A stretch of DNA of 9,887 nucleotides from JAGGVT01 sp965369605 (lineage in GTDB: Bacteria; JAJVIF01; JAGGVT01): positions 1 to 9,887 of the forward strand of contig CBDURE010000130.1 in the NCBI GenBank assembly GCA_965369605.1, read 5' to 3'. Positions 5,559 through 9,887 of the stretch are shown piece after piece. How positions within the stretch are numbered: the stretch's first letter is position 1; every line of letters starts with the position of its first letter. Below the pieces are notes generated by a model that saw only the letters and a list, made by a program, of their open reading frames with translations, had not been told where the DNA came from and did no database searches. A program made the position numbers and the translations under genes.

Positions 5559-6260
5559 TTGAAAAAGATTTATTTAGTCTTTACAGTGGCCCTCATCGCT
5601 AACCTGTTATTCGCTGTTGGAGCGTTCGCAGCGACTACAGACCTTAACACAATTCCGATTCCGCAGACCAAAGAACTTGGCCAGTGGGAATGGGATTGCA
5701 GGGTCTTCCTCGATGACGACATCGAGAAGGGTCGATATATGACCAGCGCTCTTTATGGCGTAATCTGGGACAAACTTGAAATTGGATTTGACTGGAACCT
5801 TAACAGGCCAGTTGGTCCCTTCAAGCTCTCAGCCAAATATCAGGTATGGGACGAGCTCAGGGATGGGGACGTAATCGGACTCGCTGTCGGAGTAGAGAAT
5901 ATCCAGGGCACACAAGGCCGCGGAATGGACGATCCACAGCCTTATTTGGTTATCAGCAAGCAGCTGAATCCAAATATTGCTGGCTATCTTGGGTTCATCC
6001 GTTTTGACAGTGAAGATAATAACTTCTTCGCTGGAATTGACTGGAAGAACGATAAGTGGCAATTCCGCTTGGATTATCTTGGCTTCGACGATAATAACGA
6101 GAATATCATTTCCGGCGGTCTCGAGTACCAGTGGGTCAAGCATATTGACTTGGCCGGCTGGATTAGCTGGGACAGCGTAAGTGAAGAAACTATGATTATT
6201 CTTGAACTTGGGTTCGATGCGGACTTCACCGACATAACCAAAGATGGTGGATCTGTATAG
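5559..6260 (+). CDS. Secreted beta-strand-rich protein, possible outer-membrane barrel
   Basis: A 233-residue exported protein of no family I can name with certainty. It starts at TTG (5559) six bases after a strong GGGAGGAG site. Residues 1-24 form a standard signal peptide (MKKIYLVF, hydrophobic core, cut after AFA). The mature part opens TTDLNTIPIPQTKELGQWEW, a start reminiscent of outer-membrane proteins of the YjbH or other small-barrel type. Then come about ten alternating strands, for example KLEIGFDWNL, FKLSAKYQVW, GYLGFIRF, WQFRLDYLGF, GGLEYQWV and TMIILELGFDADF, separated by short Asp/Asn/Gly-rich turns. It has few cysteines and no enzyme motif. The C-terminus (TKDGGSV) does not end in the aromatic residue typical of many barrels, which counts against classic BAM targeting. 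It is a single gene with its own promoter and terminator, opposite in direction to its neighbours, and its signals suggest high expression. Confidence 0.8.
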   Translation: MKKIYLVFTVALIANLLFAVGAFAATTDLNTIPIPQTKELGQWEWDCRVFLDDDIEKGRYMTSALYGVIWDKLEIGFDWNLNRPVGPFKLSAKYQVWDELRDGDVIGLAVGVENIQGTQGRGMDDPQPYLVISKQLNPNIAGYLGFIRFDSEDNNFFAGIDWKNDKWQFRLDYLGFDDNNENIISGGLEYQWVKHIDLAGWISWDSVSEETMIILELGFDADFTDITKDGGSV

Positions 6261-6284
6261 AAACGCACCAGGTTTTGGTATATC

Positions 6285-6313
6285 AGCCCCGGCATATAGT
6301 CGGGGCTTTTTTT
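6285..6313 (+). terminator. Intrinsic terminator of the secreted-protein gene
   Basis: AGCCCCG (6285-6291) pairs perfectly with CGGGGCT (6301-6307) around a 9-base loop, followed by a run of seven T (6307-6313). On the minus strand no T-run follows, so it serves only the plus-strand gene. No clear terminator was found for the converging operon ending at 6383. Confidence 0.92.
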
Positions 6314-6382
6314 ATCCATGCAAGAAAGTGCTTACTAATCTGTGGTGTTTGTTAAGTGTGACCTCTGAAAAAACCTCCAAAC

Positions 6383-7123
6383 CTAAATCTCCGCCAAACC
6401 CAACGAACCAAGCAGGTTGAATAATTCATCCATTGTGAAATCGCGAATCTCCCCCGGCTTCATATTCCCCAGTTTAATCGGCCCAATCGACAGCCTTTTC
6501 AATTTCACAACTCTGTAATCAAGCTTCCTGAAAACCATTTTAATCTGGCGTTTTCTCCCCTCGACTATTTCAACCCTTACACGCTTGGTCCCCGTGTTGC
6601 CGATTAATTCATACGCCCCCGGCATTGTGCGTTTGCCATCAATGTCAACTCCCCTCGACATCCGTACCAAATCCTCTTTCGTTGGCGATTTATCCAGCGA
6701 CACATGATATATCTTTGGGAAGTGATATCGCGGATGCATCATACGATTCGCGGCTTCGCCATGATTCGTTAAAATCAAAAGCCCCTCGCTGTCCAAATCG
6801 AGACGCCCTACCGGAAACAGTTTGCCGTATGATTTCGGGATGAGATGCGCGATTGTTCTTCTGCCACGGCTGTCTTTCATCGCGGACAAGACACCAACCG
6901 GTTTGCACAATTTAAAGAATTTGTATTTCGTCAGCTTAAGCGCTTTCCCCTCGAACAACACTTTGTCTGTATCCGGGTCGATTTTATGATACGCCTCCCG
7001 CACAATCTTCCCGTTAACACTGACTTTGCCTTTATCGATTAGAATTGCGGCTTTACGTCGGCTTGCGACACCGCATCGCGACAGGAACAATTGAAGGCGT
7101 ATTTTATTTTCCGATTCGGGCAT
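6383..7123 (-). CDS. rluB: 23S rRNA pseudouridine synthase, RsuA/RluB family
   Basis: Converts a uridine in rRNA to pseudouridine; in RluB the site is near the peptidyl-transferase centre of 23S rRNA. From the TTG at 7132 (249 residues) an S4 RNA-binding domain covers about 11-55 (RLQLFLSRCGVASRRKAAIL). The catalytic domain follows with FFKLCKPVGVLS (72-83) and the active-site motif GRLDLDSEGLLILTN at 109-123, in which Asp112 is catalytic. The late signature EGRKRQIKMVF is at 191-201. I prefer the in-frame ATG at 7123, though neither start has a clear ribosome binding site. The neighbourhood favours RluB over RsuA, and the length fits. It is the last gene of the scpA operon, about 50 bp after the carboxypeptidase gene. 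Confidence 0.92.
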   Translation of the reverse strand: MPESENKIRLQLFLSRCGVASRRKAAILIDKGKVSVNGKIVREAYHKIDPDTDKVLFEGKALKLTKYKFFKLCKPVGVLSAMKDSRGRRTIAHLIPKSYGKLFPVGRLDLDSEGLLILTNHGEAANRMMHPRYHFPKIYHVSLDKSPTKEDLVRMSRGVDIDGKRTMPGAYELIGNTGTKRVRVEIVEGRKRQIKMVFRKLDYRVVKLKRLSIGPIKLGNMKPGEIRDFTMDELFNLLGSLGLAEI

Positions 7124-7173
7124 CAGCGACAATGATACGCCATGATATGCGTAACATCCATGACAAGCGATTT

Positions 7174-8061
7174 TTAATCCGAATTGGCGTTCTCGTCATC
7201 AATTGGAATTTCGAGTTTGTAATCCCTGTATAATGGATATAGCGGGTCATGCAGTTCGAAACCGTAATCAAGCAATTCCGCGGTTTCATCCAGCAGCCTT
7301 TGTTTGCTTTTTACGCCGAGAACAACTGAAATCAGGCGATAATCGCGAAAAGCGGCGCTTGCCGCGAGGCAGTGCTGCGCTTTGTTTGTGAAACCTGTTT
7401 TAATCCCATCCACGAGCGGGTGATGTCCCAGGAGTTTGTTGGTGGTATATAACGTTCTGTTTTCTGTCGCGTCTTCGTTTATAAATTCAAGTTCGCGCTG
7501 GCAGACAATCCGGCTGAATTCCTTTTGCCTCATCGCGTAAATGGCAAGGTTCACAAGGTCGCGCGCGGTGGAATACTGGTCATCATCAGGAAGCCCGGAT
7601 GCGTTTGTAAAATTCGTATTAAACATCCCAAGATTTTTCGCTTTCCTATTCATACGCTCCGCGAATTTCTTCTCGGTGCCATCGATATGTTCAGCGATAG
7701 CAACAGAGGCATCGTTGCCGCTCTTGACAAGCATCGCCTCAAGCAGTTTATACAAGGGGACTCGCACTCCCTCATGAAGCCCAAGATTGCTTTTTTCCTG
7801 CTTGACAGCGTTTACACTGAACACAACATCATCATTCAGATTCCCTTCCTCAAGAGCGATTATCGCTGTCATGACCTTGGTCAAACTCGCTGGAGACCAT
7901 TTTTTATCCGCATCCTGCTGGTAAATAACATTCGATGTTTTGTATTCAACGAGAATTGCTCCACCCCGGCAATCGACTGCCATCTCATCTGACGCATCAG
8001 TAAAATTGGGAAATAACATCAGGGCGGACAGAATGAAAAATATCGTTATCCCTTTTCTCAT
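7174..8061 (-). CDS. D-alanyl-D-alanine carboxypeptidase (penicillin-binding protein, S11)
   Basis: Trims the terminal D-Ala from peptidoglycan stem peptides outside the cytoplasmic membrane. A signal peptide covers residues 1 to about 23 (MRKGITIFFILSALMLF...TDAS). All three active-site motifs are present: SxxK as Ser59-Leu-Thr-Lys62 (SPASLTKVMTA), SGN at 114-116, and KTG at 211-213 (VDGIKTGFT). At 295 residues it is shorter than E. coli DacA (about 400): the catalytic domain is complete but the C-terminal beta domain and the amphipathic anchor helix are missing, so it may be periplasmic, or held by an uncleaved N-terminus. The ATG overlaps the scpB stop by four bases (ATGA), so translation is coupled; AGGTGG lies upstream. 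The neighbourhood matches the dacB or dacF locus of Firmicutes. Confidence 0.95.
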   Translation of the reverse strand: MRKGITIFFILSALMLFPNFTDASDEMAVDCRGGAILVEYKTSNVIYQQDADKKWSPASLTKVMTAIIALEEGNLNDDVVFSVNAVKQEKSNLGLHEGVRVPLYKLLEAMLVKSGNDASVAIAEHIDGTEKKFAERMNRKAKNLGMFNTNFTNASGLPDDDQYSTARDLVNLAIYAMRQKEFSRIVCQRELEFINEDATENRTLYTTNKLLGHHPLVDGIKTGFTNKAQHCLAASAAFRDYRLISVVLGVKSKQRLLDETAELLDYGFELHDPLYPLYRDYKLEIPIDDENANSD

Positions 8062-8888
8062 GTGATATCGCCACCTGTTTCCGTCTCATCTGGATTGTTT
8101 TCAACCGGTTCAAGCACGCCTGCGTCTAACTCATCTTCAGTGGTATGGCTTTCAAGCAAATCATTCGTAATAGTATCATCATCCAGCGGCAACTCTTTTT
8201 CACCATGGCTGATACCAAGGTCTTTTAGTTTCAACTGGGCGATATCACCATCGCTCGCGATTTGGTCCTCAATTGCCGGAAGTTTTTCCTTCAATTCCTC
8301 GATTGTTTTAAGCCCGAAATATTTCAGGAAGGCATCGCTGACACTATACAGATATGGATTTCCCGGAGTTTCCTTCCGACCAGCGATCTTAACAAGTTCT
8401 CTTTCCAAAAGCGACTGCAGCACACCGCCCGAGTTTATCCCGCCTCGGAATGATTCCACTTCCGCGCGAGTAATCGGCTGGTTGTACGCTATTATCGACA
8501 GTGTCTGAAGCCCCGCGCGTGAAACTCGGCGTCTGCGCTCAATCTGGAAAAACCGCTCCAGGTGTTCAGCGATGTCAGGATTTGTCCCAAGCTGCAAACC
8601 ATCGCCGATTTCCTGAATTAGTATTCCCTTCTTTTGGTAATCCTCAACCAGTATTTCAGCCGCTTTTTCAGCAACAGCTTTTTTTATTCCAATTGATTTC
8701 GCAATGCGACTGATCTCAAGCGGCTCAGGACTCATCAACAGAATTCCCTCGATAAGGTTCCTGACATAATCAACGCTGTCCAGCCTTTGGTCGACAAAAT
8801 CCATCGACATCGTTTCCAACTCGCTCAAGCTGTTCGATTCATCGCTGTCTGCATTTTCCATTGAGTTATTTATATCATCTGACACCAT
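8058..8888 (-). CDS. scpB: Segregation and condensation protein B
   Basis: ScpB dimers bind ScpA and regulate the SMC complex that organises and separates chromosomes. The core lies at about residues 40-205 of 276. The first winged-helix domain starts VRNLIEGILLMSPEPLEISRI. The second has the family signature SIIAYNQPITRAEVESFRGG (131-150) followed by LLERELVKIAGRKETPGNPYLYSVSDAFLKYFGL. The N-terminal 40 residues and the C-terminal 70 are strongly acidic (for example ESHTTEDELDAGVLEP) and look unstructured; typical ScpB proteins are nearer 200 residues. The ATG at 8888 has GGAAG six bases upstream and lies three bases after the scpA stop. Confidence 0.95.
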   Translation of the reverse strand: MVSDDINNSMENADSDESNSLSELETMSMDFVDQRLDSVDYVRNLIEGILLMSPEPLEISRIAKSIGIKKAVAEKAAEILVEDYQKKGILIQEIGDGLQLGTNPDIAEHLERFFQIERRRRVSRAGLQTLSIIAYNQPITRAEVESFRGGINSGGVLQSLLERELVKIAGRKETPGNPYLYSVSDAFLKYFGLKTIEELKEKLPAIEDQIASDGDIAQLKLKDLGISHGEKELPLDDDTITNDLLESHTTEDELDAGVLEPVENNPDETETGGDIT

Positions 8889-8891
8889 AAA

Positions 8892-9647
8892 TCACTTCCA
8901 GTACATTTTTATCTCGCCGTTTTTTAAATCCTGCTCAATTTCGACATAGCCAATTCGCGCGAGTTCAAGTATCGCCAGAAAGACAATTATCAATTTCGCG
9001 GGAAAAACATTTTCTCCGACCGCATCTCTGAATGTTGATTTGCCTGTCCCTCCGCCGCGCCATGTTATTAATTCATCGATTGTCGCCTCCAGCGATTCAG
9101 TGGGCATTTTAATAAATATCGTTCCCGGCTTTTCTCGAAGAAGCATCTGCTGATACGCGGTCAACAGGTCAAACAGGCCTATCTTCTCCAGGTCGAAACT
9201 GACATCCGAATCGCTGTCAACATCCAAATTACGGCACGCCGAGGGGAAAACCCTCATTTGGGATTCCTCATGTTCCCGAAGATCATCCTCTATTCGACGG
9301 TGAATATCATTAAATACAAGCGCCCTGACAAGTTCATGGCGCGGGTCGGTCAGCGACGCCAGCCACTCGTCATCGGTTTCCAGATTATCCAGATAACTTG
9401 TCGGCAGCAGCATCCGGGATTTTATCTCCAGCAGCGTGGCGACCATCAGAAGGAATTCGCTTGATATATTTATGTCCAGTTTCTCAATCGTCTTAAGGTA
9501 ACTCAGGTATTTATCAAGAATGAAACTAATGGGAATATCATAAATGTCTATCTCATTCACGCGGATAAGATGCATCAGAAGGTCGAGAGGACCCTCGAAA
9601 ACATCCTTGATGCCTATCTTGTATTCACTGATCTTCTGCATATTCAT
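8892..9647 (-). CDS. scpA: Segregation and condensation protein A (kleisin)
   Basis: The kleisin subunit that bridges the SMC heads. At 251 residues it has the usual length. The N-terminal SMC-neck-binding region has the family hallmark FEGPLDLLMHLIRVNEIDIYDIPI (17-40) and LLMVATLLEIKSRMLLP (66-82). A variable acidic middle (about 88-155) is followed by the C-terminal winged-helix domain that contacts the SMC cap, ending VFLAILELARIGYVEIEQ. The start is the ATG at 9647, with a second in-frame ATG two codons later; only a weak GAGCGTGA lies upstream. First gene of the four-gene operon. Confidence 0.96.
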   Translation of the reverse strand: MNMQKISEYKIGIKDVFEGPLDLLMHLIRVNEIDIYDIPISFILDKYLSYLKTIEKLDINISSEFLLMVATLLEIKSRMLLPTSYLDNLETDDEWLASLTDPRHELVRALVFNDIHRRIEDDLREHEESQMRVFPSACRNLDVDSDSDVSFDLEKIGLFDLLTAYQQMLLREKPGTIFIKMPTESLEATIDELITWRGGGTGKSTFRDAVGENVFPAKLIIVFLAILELARIGYVEIEQDLKNGEIKMYWK

Positions 9648-9714
9648 GGTTATTCACGCTCAGAGATTCGCCCAAATATCCGCCTGAATCACTGATAAAC
9701 ACTACAAGCAAAAG

Positions 9715-9743
9715 AGTATAACACCGGAGGCGGCTCTTGGCAA
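9715..9743 (-). promoter_or_regulatory. Sigma-70-type promoter of the scpA operon
   Basis: On the minus strand: -35 TTGCCA (9738-9743), 17-base spacer, -10 TATACT (9715-9720) preceded by TGT as an extended -10. The predicted start is near 9708, about 60 nt before the scpA ATG. Nothing else was recognised between 9648 and 9822. Confidence 0.7.
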
Positions 9744-9822
9744 ATTCTTATAATCCGTGATTGGATATTTTCGCAGCTCTTGCGTCTCGGGGCTGTTGAA
9801 AAAGGTTGTTTTTATACTCCAT

Positions 9823-9852
9823 CCCCCCCTTGATCCCCCCGCGAGCGGGGGG
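9823..9852. repeat. G/C hairpin repeat, right copy
   Basis: Seven C, TTGAT, six C, GCGAGC, six G: the reverse complement of 116-145 with one mismatch in 30. The remaining 35 bases of the window hold nothing recognisable. Confidence 0.7.
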
Positions 9853-9887
9853 AAATATTTTTGCATTTGCATACGATATACACGGTC

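Noticed and set aside
7124..7162. Mini reading frame of 12 codons whose TGA overlaps the rluB ATG
   Set aside because: Such a short frame is easily found by chance and it has no convincing ribosome binding site; coupling to rluB is only a possibility.
7525..7992. Plus-strand reading frame of 155 codons opposite the carboxypeptidase gene
   Set aside because: Antisense shadow of a gene with all S11 motifs; no ribosome binding site or domain.
8062..8508. Plus-strand Ser-rich reading frame of 148 codons opposite scpB
   Set aside because: The serine runs are the reverse of acidic and other codons in scpB; no independent support.

Overview
This window reads as chromosomal DNA from a bacterium. 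Most genes are housekeeping or cell-envelope genes on the minus strand. Signs of an envelope with lipoproteins and probably an outer membrane are a PKD-domain lipoprotein with a lipobox and a secreted, beta-strand-rich protein that looks like a small barrel. The order scpA-scpB-D,D-carboxypeptidase-rluB matches a neighbourhood well known from Firmicutes (there with spmA/spmB between), but no sporulation gene is present. I cannot place the organism to phylum; an uncultivated, possibly diderm lineage is the best guess.

Layout from left to right. Positions 1-180 hold a folded repeat (1-100) and a G/C hairpin repeat (116-145), and no gene. The minus-strand genes then follow: a SprT-like zinc metallopeptidase (181-1005), a terminator (1073-1102), a PKD lipoprotein with its own promoter and a TTG start (1126-1833), elongation factor P (2003-2566), a VanZ-like membrane protein (2649-3029) and a large multi-pass GT-C-like membrane protein (3049-about 4797). 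A repeat-rich gap of about 500 bp (4841-5260) comes next. It holds three copies of a GGTGCC/GGYACC palindrome, two related GAGCGAAGCGA-type repeats and a 255-bp MITE-like unit with 36-bp inverted ends enclosing a perfect 27-bp inverted pair. The only plus-strand gene (5559-6260) has a strong-looking promoter with an A/T-tract upstream, a structured 133-nt leader, a signal peptide and a clean terminator. On the right, a minus-strand operon is read from 9647 to 6383: scpA, scpB, a D-Ala-D-Ala carboxypeptidase and an RluB-type pseudouridine synthase, driven by a good promoter at 9715-9743. The window closes with an inverted copy of the G/C hairpin repeat found at its left end.

How the genes work together. 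scpA/scpB supply the kleisin and winged-helix subunits of the SMC chromosome-condensation complex. They are translationally close-packed with a peptidoglycan carboxypeptidase and a 23S rRNA modification enzyme, a familiar mix of replication, envelope and ribosome functions. EF-P rescues ribosomes stalled at polyproline; the neighbouring lipoprotein contains a run of five prolines. The remaining genes are envelope genes of unknown exact role.

The most unusual parts are the nested repeat cluster, which appears to have supplied part of the 5' end of the membrane-protein reading frame, and the structured leaders of the two secreted-protein genes. No CRISPR array, phage gene, toxin-antitoxin pair, tRNA or rRNA was seen.
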